From an uncultured Butyricimonas sp. (lineage in GTDB: Bacteria; Bacteroidota; Bacteroidia; Bacteroidales; Marinifilaceae): 64,000 nt of DNA. The notes under the pieces are model-generated. The model saw nothing but the letters and a program-made list of their open reading frames with translations. It had not been told where the DNA came from and ran no database searches. Below, in pieces: positions 1-8,560 of this stretch. Numbering within the stretch: the stretch's first letter is position 1; the number at the start of each line of letters is the position of its first letter. The stretch is taken from contig CALUMT010000012.1 of the NCBI GenBank assembly GCA_944321845.1, forward strand, positions 62,001 through 126,000. The letters run 5' to 3'. A program made the position numbers and the translations under genes.

Positions 1-75
1 TTTATTATCATTAATACATACAAATCAATATTTTACCTATCTCACCAACATATTCCGATAGCTAATCATGATCAA

Positions 76-1251
76 TTAGCGAGAAAGGATAACGGTCCGG
101 TTATTAATCGAATATTTCACGCCTGTCACATCCTGAATCGCCACAAGAATAGAATCTATACGTTCATATTTCCGCAAAAATCCTGTAAACACGAAATTCT
201 TTACTGACTCTGACTGGAAAAATACATCCACGTTATACCATAAAGAAAGCGTCGCCATTATTTGCTCCAAAGTCTCGTTTTCAAAAGCGAAATACCCCTC
301 TTTCCAAGCTACGTAAGAACGAACATTCACGGGACGCACGATTAAGGTTTTCTCTTTTTTATCATAACGAGCCAATTCTCCCGGTTTCATAACGACCTCA
401 TCATCGATTCCTTTCACCCGTAAACCTATACTACCTTCCACCAGCACCGTCCTAGCATAATCCCCAGCACGGGTATTCACTCCAAATTCCGTCCCGTAAA
501 CTCGCACTTGCATATCATCCGTAATCACATAAAACGGACGCTTACTATCCTTTGCCACCTCGAAATAAGCCTCCCCGGAAAGAAAGACTCTCCGATCCTT
601 AGCGGAAAAAGTAACGGGATATTTTAAACGTGTAGCAGAATTCAAATAAACTAACGTGCCATCCGAAAGAACAATTTTAAATTCTCCTCCACGAGGAATG
701 CTTAACTCATTAAACTCCTCCACGGGAGATACGACCCGGGTTGTATCGTACACAAGAGTATTGTTCAACTGCTTTGCTTGCTGAGCCGAAGCAACATCGA
801 CATTCTCTACCTCCAATTTATCTCCCAACTGATAAATTCTTCCATCAGCCGCAACCAAAGTGGCACAAGAACCACCAGGAAGAATCTCTGAATTCAAATT
901 CTCGCCATTTCCTGTATCAGATCTGTAAATCCACAAGGAAAGAGCGAGCACCACGGGTATCGCTATCGCGGCGGCATACCCCAATGCCCGATAAAAGTGA
1001 TAGCGGACAGCTTTTTTCTTCCGCCTATCAACAAGCGCCTTAAACTGCCCCCATGCCTTTTCCTCGTTCAAACTGCAAAACAGAGGGAGTTCCTCGGATA
1101 TCTTTATTTCACGTTGTATTTTCCTTACCAACTCACCATGTTTCGGAGATTCCTCCAACCACTTTTGTAGTTCCCGAGATTCCCCTTCTGAAAGTGTTCC
1201 TGCCAAATAAGAACGAATCAACTCTACTAATTTCATATCTCTCGTTTCCAT
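76..1251 (-). CDS. FecR-family anti-sigma factor
   Basis: Membrane-bound anti-sigma/sigma regulator that passes a signal from an outer-membrane TonB receptor to its cognate ECF sigma factor. The 391 residues show a cytoplasmic N-terminal helical region, one membrane helix at about residues 88-109, a periplasmic FecR domain beginning near SIPRGGEFKIVLSDG and continuing through GEAYFEVAKD, and a C-terminal DUF4974-like domain (FENETLEQIMATLS, near the end), the usual Bacteroidetes form. It lies 103 bp downstream of the ECF sigma gene on the same strand, the classical order. The regulated SusC/FecA-like receptor would be expected beyond the left edge of the window and cannot be seen. An internal Met at residue 6 is an equally good start. 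Confidence 0.93.
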   Translation of the reverse strand: METRDMKLVELIRSYLAGTLSEGESRELQKWLEESPKHGELVRKIQREIKISEELPLFCSLNEEKAWGQFKALVDRRKKKAVRYHFYRALGYAAAIAIPVVLALSLWIYRSDTGNGENLNSEILPGGSCATLVAADGRIYQLGDKLEVENVDVASAQQAKQLNNTLVYDTTRVVSPVEEFNELSIPRGGEFKIVLSDGTLVYLNSATRLKYPVTFSAKDRRVFLSGEAYFEVAKDSKRPFYVITDDMQVRVYGTEFGVNTRAGDYARTVLVEGSIGLRVKGIDDEVVMKPGELARYDKKEKTLIVRPVNVRSYVAWKEGYFAFENETLEQIMATLSLWYNVDVFFQSESVKNFVFTGFLRKYERIDSILVAIQDVTGVKYSINNRTVILSR

Positions 1252-1354
1252 AATTCTTAAATTACCTGTACACCTAATACAACAAACGAAACAAAAAGTA
1301 GTAATTCCCTATATTATTATTTTTAAAATTTATATTTCACAAATAAGCCTAACT

Positions 1355-1909
1355 CTAATCCATGTGGTAACAGAAGAAAAAAAACAAACCGACTGCATGT
1401 TCCTTCAAATAACGTAATGCTTTCTGTTTATGAGCCTTGACTGTCAACACAGAAATACCTAATATATCCGCAATCTCGTCATTTTTCTTACCCTCCACAC
1501 TCAACTCAAACACCCGACGGCATTTATCGGGAAGACCTTTCGCCAACAGATACAATTCCCGGTAAACCTCTTCCTGCACAAGATCATCCCCGTCCTCTTC
1601 CCTAGAGAAATTTTGCACGTAGGTCATGTATCTTTCCTCCACCGCCTTATGCTTCAAATAATTCAGACATCGATTCTGGACCAACTCATACAGGTAAGCC
1701 TTGAATCCCAAGTAAGAATTATACACCTTATCGCTTTCCCAAATAAAAACAAAAACATCCTGTACAATATCTTCCGCAGCCTCCAACAAACGGACCCTTC
1801 TCAAGGCAAACATTACCAGATAATTATGAAAACGTCCAAAAAGTTCCCGGAATGCCTTTTCAGATTTCTCGTTAATACCTTGTATAAAAACTTGTTCCAA
1901 CTGATCCAT
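1355..1909 (-). CDS. ECF RNA polymerase sigma-70 factor
   Basis: Extracytoplasmic-function sigma factor of 184 residues that redirects RNA polymerase to a small regulon, probably a TonB-dependent uptake locus. Region 2 is visible at about residues 20-75 (FRELFGRFHNYLVMFALRR, then AAEDIVQDVFVFIWE) and region 4 at about 120-170 (LPDKCRRVFELSVEGKKNDE followed by IADILGISVLTVKAHKQKAL, a helix-turn-helix). The C-terminus is a short phenylalanine-rich tail. It is followed by fecR and diverges from tatD. Sigma/FecR pairs of this type control SusCD-type polysaccharide or siderophore receptors; which ligand applies here cannot be told. Confidence 0.94.
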   Translation of the reverse strand: MDQLEQVFIQGINEKSEKAFRELFGRFHNYLVMFALRRVRLLEAAEDIVQDVFVFIWESDKVYNSYLGFKAYLYELVQNRCLNYLKHKAVEERYMTYVQNFSREEDGDDLVQEEVYRELYLLAKGLPDKCRRVFELSVEGKKNDEIADILGISVLTVKAHKQKALRYLKEHAVGLFFFFCYHMD

Positions 1910-1989
1910 TAAACACAGGATTTTTCACAAACATAAATAATTTTCATCAAGGAACAAACAAAAGGACAGTATTTTAAAACATTTATCAC

Positions 1990-1997
1990 TACTTTTG
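1990..1997 (+). promoter_or_regulatory. -7 promoter box for tatD-ansA
   Basis: TACTTTTG matches the Bacteroidetes -7 consensus TAnnTTTG and lies 20 bp before the tatD start codon, predicting a short leader. No convincing TTTG -33 box is seen at the usual distance. Confidence 0.55.
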
Positions 1998-2017
1998 CCC
2001 CGACTAAACAAAAGGCC

Positions 2018-2815
2018 ATGTATATAGATACCCATTCACACGTATACGCGGAAGAATTTGATAATGACAGAGAGGAAACAATCAAACGAGCTATCGAAGC
2101 GGGTGTTTCACAATTGATACTACCCGACATTGATCAAAGTACTCGAGAAAGGATGTTTGAAGTCGCCGCAAAATACCCGGACCATTTATTCACGACTCTC
2201 GGAGTTCATCCCACATCCGTGAATCTTGACTACAAGAGTGAACTAAAGGCATTAGAACGTGAACTGAATAATCACTCCAACATCTTCGCTATCGGAGAAT
2301 GCGGGATTGACCTCTATTGGGACAAGACATATTACCAAGAACAGATTCGCACACTGGAATGGCAACTACACATTGCCCGGGACATGAACCTTCCGGTAAT
2401 CATCCATTCCAGGGAATCTTTACCAGAGATCTTCAATGTACTGCAACGGCAACATTATAATATAAAAGGAATATTACATTGTTTCCCCGGAAACGAAGAG
2501 GATGCTTCAAGGGCAATAGATCTAGGATTTCTACTCGGGATCGGAGGTGTTGTGACATTCAAGAAATCAAGCATGGCAGAAGTGATTCGCCGAAAAGATA
2601 TAGAGCACATCGTTCTCGAAACGGATTCACCGTACCTGGCCCCTGTCCCTTACCGTGCAAAAAGAAACGAAAGCAGCTACATACCCATAATTGCAGAGAA
2701 AATTGCAGAAATAACCGGGCATGAAACAAAAAAAATCGCGGAAATCACGACAAACAATGCCATGAAATTATTTAATTTGCCCCGTGAATACAGTCATGGA
2801 ACAGAAAAAGTCTAA
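2018..2815 (+). CDS. tatD: TatD-family metal-dependent DNase
   Basis: Cytosolic TIM-barrel metallohydrolase with deoxyribonuclease activity in characterised members. The 265 residues carry the family ligands in order: HSH near the N-terminus (YIDTHSHVY), GVHP at about 66, the metal-binding Glu in AIGECGIDLYWD, VIHSRES, HCFPG and the C-terminal ETDSPYLAP. Length fits the family. It begins 20 bp after a good -7 promoter box and is followed after 18 bp by the asparaginase gene, so the two are probably co-transcribed; this tatD/ansA pairing has no obvious biochemical link. Physiological role in Bacteroidetes is not settled (DNA repair or RNA processing are proposed for homologues). Confidence 0.95.
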   Translation: MYIDTHSHVYAEEFDNDREETIKRAIEAGVSQLILPDIDQSTRERMFEVAAKYPDHLFTTLGVHPTSVNLDYKSELKALERELNNHSNIFAIGECGIDLYWDKTYYQEQIRTLEWQLHIARDMNLPVIIHSRESLPEIFNVLQRQHYNIKGILHCFPGNEEDASRAIDLGFLLGIGGVVTFKKSSMAEVIRRKDIEHIVLETDSPYLAPVPYRAKRNESSYIPIIAEKIAEITGHETKKIAEITTNNAMKLFNLPREYSHGTEKV

Positions 2816-2833
2816 CAAGAACAAAAACGACAG

Positions 2834-3874
2834 ATGGATAAACCGGTTTTAATCATATACACGGGAGGTACTATCGGGATGATAAATGACCCGGAAACAG
2901 GAGCCTTATGCCCGTTCAATTTTGATCAGATAGCCCAGGAAGTGCCCGAGATACGGGAATTCGGTTTCACTATTGACAGTTACACGCTACCTGAAATCAT
3001 CGATTCATCGGATCTTCAACCACAATTGTGGAAAGATTTATGTAAAATCATTCTCGAGAATTATGACCGCTACAGGGGTTTTGTCATCCTTCATGGAACA
3101 GACACGATGGCTTACTCGGCCGCAGCACTAAGTTTCATGTTGCAGAACCTGACGAAGCCTGTCATTTTCACAGGTTCACAACTTCCTATCGGGAAAATCA
3201 GAACAGACGGCAAAGAAAATCTCATCGCAGCCATTGAGATTGCGGCCGCTTATGACGAGCACAAACCTATTGTCCCGGAAGTCTGCATTCTATTCGGCTC
3301 AAAACTATTCCGGGGTAACCGGACCACAAAGATCAACGCGGAAAGTTTTGATGCATTCAAATCATTTAACTATCCAGAATTAGCCAATATCGGTATACAT
3401 ATACACTATAATTATAGCGCAATTGATTATACCCCCCGTCCGGAACCTCTCTCGGCTTCCACAAACATGGATACCAACATCACCATTTTAAAGATTTTCC
3501 CGGGAATGCATCCAGAAATAATGGATGCCACACTTAACATTCCGGGGTTACGAGGGATTATTTTGGAGACTTACGGTTCAGGAAACGCTCCGACCAACAA
3601 GGTTTTTCTTAATAAAATAAAAGAGGTCCTGGCCAAGGGTATCGTTATTTACAACGTAACGCAATGCCAGGGAGGAAGCGTTGAAATGGGGAAATATGAA
3701 ACTAGTAGAGAACTACTTAACGCAGGAGTCATCAGTGGTCACGATATAACAACCGAGGCTGCCGTATGTAAAATGATGTACGTTCTAGGTAAATATACGA
3801 ACCCTAACGACGTGAAAAAATACTTAAATAAGAACATCCGAGGAGAAATATCCCCGAAATACATTGGATTTTAA
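2834..3874 (+). CDS. ansA: Type I (cytosolic) L-asparaginase
   Basis: Hydrolyses L-asparagine to aspartate and ammonia. The 346 residues match the type I enzyme length. The N-terminal motif YTGGTIGMI holds the nucleophilic threonine, and the second catalytic motif LHGTDTMAYSAAA is at about residue 85; a conserved Lys lies in GKIRTDGKENL. There is no signal peptide, so it is the cytosolic, constitutive form rather than a periplasmic type II enzyme. It is 18 bp downstream of tatD. The next gene (exbB) starts 138 bp later; no clear terminator is seen in that gap. Confidence 0.94.
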   Translation: MDKPVLIIYTGGTIGMINDPETGALCPFNFDQIAQEVPEIREFGFTIDSYTLPEIIDSSDLQPQLWKDLCKIILENYDRYRGFVILHGTDTMAYSAAALSFMLQNLTKPVIFTGSQLPIGKIRTDGKENLIAAIEIAAAYDEHKPIVPEVCILFGSKLFRGNRTTKINAESFDAFKSFNYPELANIGIHIHYNYSAIDYTPRPEPLSASTNMDTNITILKIFPGMHPEIMDATLNIPGLRGIILETYGSGNAPTNKVFLNKIKEVLAKGIVIYNVTQCQGGSVEMGKYETSRELLNAGVISGHDITTEAAVCKMMYVLGKYTNPNDVKKYLNKNIRGEISPKYIGF

Positions 3875-4012
3875 CATTATTTTTATACCTTAGACCCCCG
3901 AATTTAGACACAAAAAGGAAATGCAAATGATTGCAAGAAGAATAAAAATATATGACATTAAGAAGGAGTTAAATTTTAATTATTTATAAACTAAAAATCA
4001 GTTAAATAGATC

Positions 4013-4846
4013 ATGAGAAAATTATTTGCACTAACAGCAGTTTTTGGAATGCTTACTATTGGAGCATCATCTATGCTAATGGCTCAGGAAAACGACGCGA
4101 CTCAAACTGAAGATGCAACGTTAGAAATAACCGTTGATGAAAATGCCACCATGGAAGAGGCAGCTATCGCTGACCCGACCGTTCTGGAAGACGAATCCCA
4201 AATCGAAAGTACATCTTTCCACGCCGCATTGAAACAAAAATTCATCGAGGGTGGTGCATTCTGGATGCTTCCGATCGCTTTATGTTTGATTTTTGGTTTA
4301 GCTATTGCTATTGAGAGAGTTATTTACTTGAATCTCGCTTCCACCAACAACAAAAAATTAATCGCCAAAGTTGAAGAAGCATTGGAAAACGGTGGCATTG
4401 AAGCAACTAAAGAAGTATGCCGCAATACAAGAGGTCCGGTGGCCAGTATTTTCTATCAAGGATTATGTCGCTATGACCAAGGTGTAGATATGGTCGAAAA
4501 ATCAGTTGTATCTTATGGTTCAGTACAAATGGGATTGCTGGAAAAAGGTATGTCTTGGATCGCCTTGTTTATCGCCATCGCCCCGATGTTAGGATTCTTG
4601 GGAACAGTAGTTGGTATGATTGATGCATTTGATGCTATTCAGGCTGCTGGTGATATCCAACCGACATTGGTTGCAGGAGGTATTAAAGTTGCCTTGATTA
4701 CGACGGTAGGAGGTTTGATCGTTGCCATGATTCTTCAGGTATTCTATAACTACTGCATCGCCAAAATTGATGGTATTGTTAATAGTATGGAAGATGCTTC
4801 TGTAACTTTATTAGACCTTCTTGTAAAATACAATCAAAAACACTAA
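4013..4846 (+). CDS. exbB: MotA/TolQ/ExbB proton-channel protein
   Basis: Pentameric inner-membrane proton channel subunit that, with ExbD, energises TonB (or the Tol system). The 277 residues start with a signal-like segment ending near MLMAQE, followed by an acidic stretch (to about residue 70) and then three membrane helices: one near 84-105 (FWMLPIALCLIFGLAIAIE) and a pair near 180-245 with the typical GFLGTVVGMIDAF motif. The cleaved-leader-plus-acidic-extension form is common in Bacteroidetes ExbB. First gene of a four-gene operon with a small membrane protein and two ExbD proteins. Whether the system is Ton or Tol cannot be decided because no tonB, tolB or pal gene is adjacent. Confidence 0.93.
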   Translation: MRKLFALTAVFGMLTIGASSMLMAQENDATQTEDATLEITVDENATMEEAAIADPTVLEDESQIESTSFHAALKQKFIEGGAFWMLPIALCLIFGLAIAIERVIYLNLASTNNKKLIAKVEEALENGGIEATKEVCRNTRGPVASIFYQGLCRYDQGVDMVEKSVVSYGSVQMGLLEKGMSWIALFIAIAPMLGFLGTVVGMIDAFDAIQAAGDIQPTLVAGGIKVALITTVGGLIVAMILQVFYNYCIAKIDGIVNSMEDASVTLLDLLVKYNQKH

Positions 4847-4852
4847 TGCACC

Positions 4853-5299
4853 ATGCAGAAAATAAATAAATATTTAACCATATTGTCGATCGTGATGTTT
4901 GTCATCTCGGCAATCTTGACAATATTGTTTCTAGTGGGAGGCGAAGTCCCGAATCAAGCGTATACAACCCCAATCTACACGGATCAACTTCTATATTGGG
5001 CATATGTATTGCTTGCCATCGGAATAATCGCTGCAGTGATATTCCCAGCAGTACGTTTGTTCACTCGCCCTAAAGAAGCAGTAAAAGCCCTTGCTGCTTT
5101 AGGAGTATTGGTTGTCTTCGTATTAATCGCTTATGCTATGGCAGATGGAACTCCATTAAAGCTCCAAGGATATACTGGTACAGACAATATTCCTAGCCGC
5201 CTAATACTCACGGACGTATTAATTTACACCATGTATTTTCTTGGAATTGTTGCCGTGGGTGCTATTGTTGTAACCGAAATTATAAGAAGAGTCAGATAA
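4853..5299 (+). CDS. Small four-helix membrane protein in the exb operon
   Basis: Unrecognised 148-residue protein with four predicted membrane helices (about 8-30, 45-65, 78-98 and 120-143) and no catalytic motif. It is 6 bp after exbB and 10 bp before the first exbD, so it is almost certainly translated with them. A membrane protein at this position between exbB and exbD is, as far as I recall, a recurrent arrangement in Bacteroidetes, which suggests a structural or accessory role in the proton-channel complex; that role is inferred only from position. Confidence 0.75.
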   Translation: MQKINKYLTILSIVMFVISAILTILFLVGGEVPNQAYTTPIYTDQLLYWAYVLLAIGIIAAVIFPAVRLFTRPKEAVKALAALGVLVVFVLIAYAMADGTPLKLQGYTGTDNIPSRLILTDVLIYTMYFLGIVAVGAIVVTEIIRRVR

Positions 5300-5309
5300 A
5301 TAAAATCAT

Positions 5310-5888
5310 ATGGCAAGAAGAACACCGGACATTAACGCAAGCTCGCAAGCAGATATCGCATTCTTGTTGCTGATCTTTTTCTTGGTGGCAACAAGTATGG
5401 ATACTGATTCCGGAATATTCCGCCGTCTACCACCGATGCCACCTGAAGATGTTCAAGTAAACCCGCCGAAATACGCGAAACGGAACATCTTGCAGGTACT
5501 GGTAAACAAAGATGATTTGCTTGCGGTAAACGGAGAATTGATGGATATCGCCATGCTGCGAGAGAAAGCATTGGAATTCATATTAAATCCCCAGAATAAG
5601 GAAAATCTTCCGGCTAAAGAAATGAAAGATATTCCATTCTTCGGGAAGACAGAAGTATCCAAAGGGATTGTTTCCCTACAAAGCGATAGAGGAACCTCTT
5701 ACAAAATGTATATTGCGGTGCAAGATGAATTGGCTGCAGCATATAATGAGGCAAGAGATATCAAATCCATCGAAAAGTGGGGAAAGAAATTTGAAGAGCT
5801 AGACGAAGAACAACAAGAAGCTGTTCGTAAAGTTGTTCCGACAGCTATCTCTGAAGCTGAACCTAAAAACATTGGAGGAGGAAAATAA
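5310..5888 (+). CDS. exbD: ExbD/TolR-family protein (first copy)
   Basis: Single-pass inner-membrane protein that works with ExbB in proton-driven energy transfer. The 192 residues have the N-terminal membrane helix with the conserved protonatable aspartate (SQADIAFLLLIFFLV, about residues 12-27) and a long periplasmic domain. The periplasmic part is extended compared with the usual 140 residues and ends in a Gly-rich tail (NIGGGK). It overlaps nothing but is only 10 bp from the preceding gene and 2 bp from the second exbD. Confidence 0.92.
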   Translation: MARRTPDINASSQADIAFLLLIFFLVATSMDTDSGIFRRLPPMPPEDVQVNPPKYAKRNILQVLVNKDDLLAVNGELMDIAMLREKALEFILNPQNKENLPAKEMKDIPFFGKTEVSKGIVSLQSDRGTSYKMYIAVQDELAAAYNEARDIKSIEKWGKKFEELDEEQQEAVRKVVPTAISEAEPKNIGGGK

Positions 5889-5890
5889 TC

Positions 5891-6355
5891 ATGGCAAAGT
5901 TTAGAAAAGAAGGGGGAAAAGAAGTCCCTGCACTTTCCACGGCATCATTACCTGACATCGTGTTCATGTTATTGTTTTTCTTCATGGTAAGTACGACAAT
6001 ACGCGAGGTTTCCGTAATGGTAGATAACGGTATGCCAGAGGCCAGAACCGCTACCAAACTGGAAAAGAAATCCTTGGTAAGTAATATCTACGTGGGAAAA
6101 CCCAAAGAACAGTACATTGGTACTTATGGTAGTGAACCGAGAATTCAGCTAAACGACAAGTTCGCCAATCTGAATGAAATTACATCATTCGTGATTGCTG
6201 AACAAGAAGCCCGTAGCGAGGAGGATCGGAATAAGATTACCAATAACTTGAAGGTCGATATGTTCACCAAAATGGGTATTATCACGGACTTAAAACAGGA
6301 ATTACGTCGAGCTAACTCTCTACGTGTCAGCTACGCAGCGCGTAAAAAAGTGTAA
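5891..6355 (+). CDS. exbD: ExbD/TolR-family protein (second copy)
   Basis: Second ExbD-like subunit, 154 residues, with a membrane helix bearing the family aspartate (LPDIVFMLLFFFMV, about residues 19-32) and a periplasmic domain. It begins 2 bp after the stop of the first exbD and closes the operon, being followed within 20 bp by a strong terminator. Paired non-identical ExbD proteins are common in Bacteroidetes and may assemble as a heterodimer in the ExbB pore (inference). Confidence 0.92.
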   Translation: MAKFRKEGGKEVPALSTASLPDIVFMLLFFFMVSTTIREVSVMVDNGMPEARTATKLEKKSLVSNIYVGKPKEQYIGTYGSEPRIQLNDKFANLNEITSFVIAEQEARSEEDRNKITNNLKVDMFTKMGIITDLKQELRRANSLRVSYAARKKV

Positions 6356-6372
6356 TCTTAATAGATTCGAAA

Positions 6373-6402
6373 TAAAAAAGGGAGCAAATGCTCCCTTTTT
6401 TT
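6373..6402 (+). terminator. Rho-independent terminator of the exb operon
   Basis: Perfect GGGAGC/GCTCCC hairpin with an AAAT loop, flanked by an A-run and followed by seven T residues, 18 bp after the exbD stop. Confidence 0.9.
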
Positions 6403-6414
6403 AGAAAAAATAAT

Positions 6415-6422
6415 TAGATTTG
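6415..6422 (+). promoter_or_regulatory. -7 promoter box for tRNA-Arg
   Basis: TAGATTTG fits TAnnTTTG, 33 bp upstream of the mature tRNA. The -33 position falls in the T-tract of the preceding terminator and has no clear TTTG. Confidence 0.5.
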
Positions 6423-6455
6423 CACTCGGTTTCATACAGGAGGTATGGACCATTC

Positions 6456-6527
6456 GGTTCCGTAGTTCAATGGATAGAATGAAGGATTCCGGTTCCTTTG
6501 ATTGGGGTTCGAGTCCCCACGGAATCA
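6456..6527 (+). tRNA. tRNA-Arg (anticodon CCG)
   Basis: Complete cloverleaf: acceptor stem GGTTCCG/CGGAATC with one G-U pair, D-arm GTTC/GAAT, anticodon stem AAGGA/TCCTT with loop TTCCGGT (anticodon CCG, reading CGG), and T-arm with GTTCGAGTC. The 3' CCA is not encoded. A strong hairpin follows at once. Confidence 0.95.
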
Positions 6528-6540
6528 CAACCGAAATGTA

Positions 6541-6580
6541 AATAACCGCTACAACATCAGATGTTATAGCGGTTATTTTT
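6541..6580 (+). terminator. Terminator of tRNA-Arg
   Basis: Long near-perfect hairpin (AATAACCGCTA...TAGCGGTTATT, with an inner AACATC/GATGTT stem) followed by T residues. It could also serve the convergent ribF gene. Confidence 0.85.
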
Positions 6581-6632
6581 ATAAAATTCCATCAAATGAC
6601 ACAACAAAAAAAAATATCTTATAATAAGATAA

Positions 6633-7571
6633 TCAAGATTTCCGGCTAGCGAGTAACTCCATCACCCTCTCTTTATCACAATGCAACTGTTCCTTTAATT
6701 CCTCTATATCCTCGAACTTTCGTTCCCCTCTAACTCTAGCAATCAAACGTACAGTTATCGTTTCCCCGTAAATGTCCCGGTCAAAATCAAAAATGTTCAC
6801 TTCCCGGGTAACAACCCCTGCCTTACTCACAGTGGGCCGAATCCCGATATTCAACATACCGCAGTACAATTTCCCATCAACCAAAACTTCCACCGCATAT
6901 ACCCCAACAGCAGGAAGCAATTTTCGCTCATCCGTCAAACTAATATTGGCTGTAGGAAAACCAATTTTACGTCCCAAATGCTGCCCACCTACCACCGTAC
7001 CTGTAATAGAATAGGCATACCCTAGAAAATCGTTCACCCGAGCGATATCCCCGACAGAAAGAGCATTACGAATTTTAGTAGAACTCACATTCACATCATT
7101 CTCCTCAAACACACTTTCCTGCTCCAGGGAAAAGTGATATTCTTTACTCAAAGTCTGCAAACTTTCAAAATTTCCTTCCCGATCTTTTCCGAAGCGATGA
7201 TCATATCCTACTACCAAACCGCACATATGCAATTTTCCAATTAACATATCCCGAACAAAATCCGTGTATGACTGCCGGGCAAATTCAAGAGTAAATGTCA
7301 AAACAATCAAATGATCGACCCCATAATGCTCCAAAATAGCTACCTTTTCCTCCAGTGTTGTCAAAATACCCGGTTTCTTTTCCAATGGATAAAGGACTTC
7401 GCGGGGATGCGGTTCAAAACTGATAATCACAGACTCGCCTCCAATCTCCGCGGCTTTCGTCTTTAAGTGACGAATTACGCAAGCATGTCCTAAATGGACT
7501 CCATCAAAACTCCCAATCGTGACCACCGGTCTACAAATATCCAGACCTTCAATACCGTAATGAACCTTCAT
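6633..7571 (-). CDS. ribF: Bifunctional riboflavin kinase / FAD synthetase
   Basis: Makes FMN from riboflavin and FAD from FMN. The 312 residues contain an N-terminal nucleotidyltransferase domain (GSFDGVHLGH near residue 22, SSTKIRNAL near 165) and a C-terminal riboflavin kinase domain beginning with GRKIGFPTANI at about 202. Length agrees with bacterial RibF. It is a single-gene unit with its own -7 box about 26 bp upstream, divergent from a methyltransferase gene and convergent with tRNA-Arg. Confidence 0.96.
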   Translation of the reverse strand: MKVHYGIEGLDICRPVVTIGSFDGVHLGHACVIRHLKTKAAEIGGESVIISFEPHPREVLYPLEKKPGILTTLEEKVAILEHYGVDHLIVLTFTLEFARQSYTDFVRDMLIGKLHMCGLVVGYDHRFGKDREGNFESLQTLSKEYHFSLEQESVFEENDVNVSSTKIRNALSVGDIARVNDFLGYAYSITGTVVGGQHLGRKIGFPTANISLTDERKLLPAVGVYAVEVLVDGKLYCGMLNIGIRPTVSKAGVVTREVNIFDFDRDIYGETITVRLIARVRGERKFEDIEELKEQLHCDKERVMELLASRKS

Positions 7572-7596
7572 TTTAATTGAATTGATTTAATGACCA

Positions 7597-7604
7597 CAAA
7601 GGTA
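7597..7604 (-). promoter_or_regulatory. -7 promoter box for ribF
   Basis: On the minus strand TACCTTTG matches TAnnTTTG and lies 26 bp before the ribF start. No FMN riboswitch is present in the short leader. Confidence 0.5.
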
Positions 7605-7663
7605 ATACATACGAACTTTATAACTAACTTTACACCCTGATTTTTAATCAAACCAACAATCAC

Positions 7664-8557
7664 ATGCAAGAAATGAACATCAAGCTGCTTTCTCCATCAG
7701 ACTGGAAAGACTATGAATTAATTGACTGTGGCAACTTCGAGAAACTGGAAAGATTCGGCCGCTACACCATAGCTAGGCCAGAACCTCAAGCCATTTGGAA
7801 CAAATCTCTACCGGCCTCAGAGTGGGAGCAACGAGCTGATGCCTATTTCCGGAAAGACAAGCGGAATGAAGAAAGAGGGGAATGGATATGCAAACCCCGA
7901 ATGGCCCAGCAATGGTTCGTCAACTATGTTCACGACAGCATGAAAATACGTTTACGCCTGGGACTAACCTCTTTCAAGCACGTGGGTATATTCCCAGAAC
8001 AAGCCGAGAACTGGAACTTTATCCACGAACAAACACGCCGCATAGGCAACAATTGCCGGGTATTGAACTTGTTTGCCTACACGGGAGGCGCTTCCCTCGC
8101 CGCCAAAAGCGCTGGAGCGGACGTAACTCACGTGGATTCAGTCAAACAGGTCATCAACTGGTCTCGCGAAAACATGGAAGCCAGCGGACTTGACGGCATA
8201 CGCTGGATCGTGGAAGACGCCCTAAAATTCGTCCGCAGGGAAGTGAAACGAGGCAAACGCTACAACGGAATCATTCTCGATCCCCCCGCTTACGGACGAG
8301 GCCCGGAAGGAGAAAAATGGATTCTCGAGGAAAACATCAACGAGATGCTTACCTTGTGCAGCCAACTCCTGGAAGACAAAAACAGCTTTCTCGTTCTAAA
8401 CCTCTATTCCATGGGATTATCCGCACTACTGGCAAGAAGTGCGGTACGTCAACTCTTTGGAGTATGTCCCGGGGAACAATTCGGGGAACTATACGTCACG
8501 GATTCCTTCGAGAAAGCCCTTCCCCTGGGCGTATACTACCGCATGTGGAGAGAATAA
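7664..8557 (+). CDS. RlmI-like class I SAM-dependent methyltransferase
   Basis: Probably an rRNA cytosine-C5-type or related RNA methyltransferase of the RlmI/RlmK superfamily (COG1092-like). The 297 residues show a SAM-binding motif I VLNLFAYTGGASLAA at about residue 125, an acidic second strand (THVDSVKQV), a third motif WIVEDALKFV and the catalytic-region motif ILDPPAYGRGP at about 205. The N-terminal PUA domain of classical RlmI is absent, so the substrate is uncertain. It diverges from ribF and ends 3 bp before the convergent dnaG stop. Confidence 0.85.
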   Translation: MQEMNIKLLSPSDWKDYELIDCGNFEKLERFGRYTIARPEPQAIWNKSLPASEWEQRADAYFRKDKRNEERGEWICKPRMAQQWFVNYVHDSMKIRLRLGLTSFKHVGIFPEQAENWNFIHEQTRRIGNNCRVLNLFAYTGGASLAAKSAGADVTHVDSVKQVINWSRENMEASGLDGIRWIVEDALKFVRREVKRGKRYNGIILDPPAYGRGPEGEKWILEENINEMLTLCSQLLEDKNSFLVLNLYSMGLSALLARSAVRQLFGVCPGEQFGELYVTDSFEKALPLGVYYRMWRE

Positions 8558-8560
8558 GAC

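Noticed and set aside
76..1909. Complete SusCD/polysaccharide utilisation locus suspected from sigma/FecR
   Set aside because: No receptor, SusD or glycosidase is inside the window; it could only lie beyond the left edge.
6416..6530. Attachment site at tRNA-Arg
   Set aside because: The tRNA is followed by its own terminator and ribF; no duplicated tRNA 3' end was noticed in the window.
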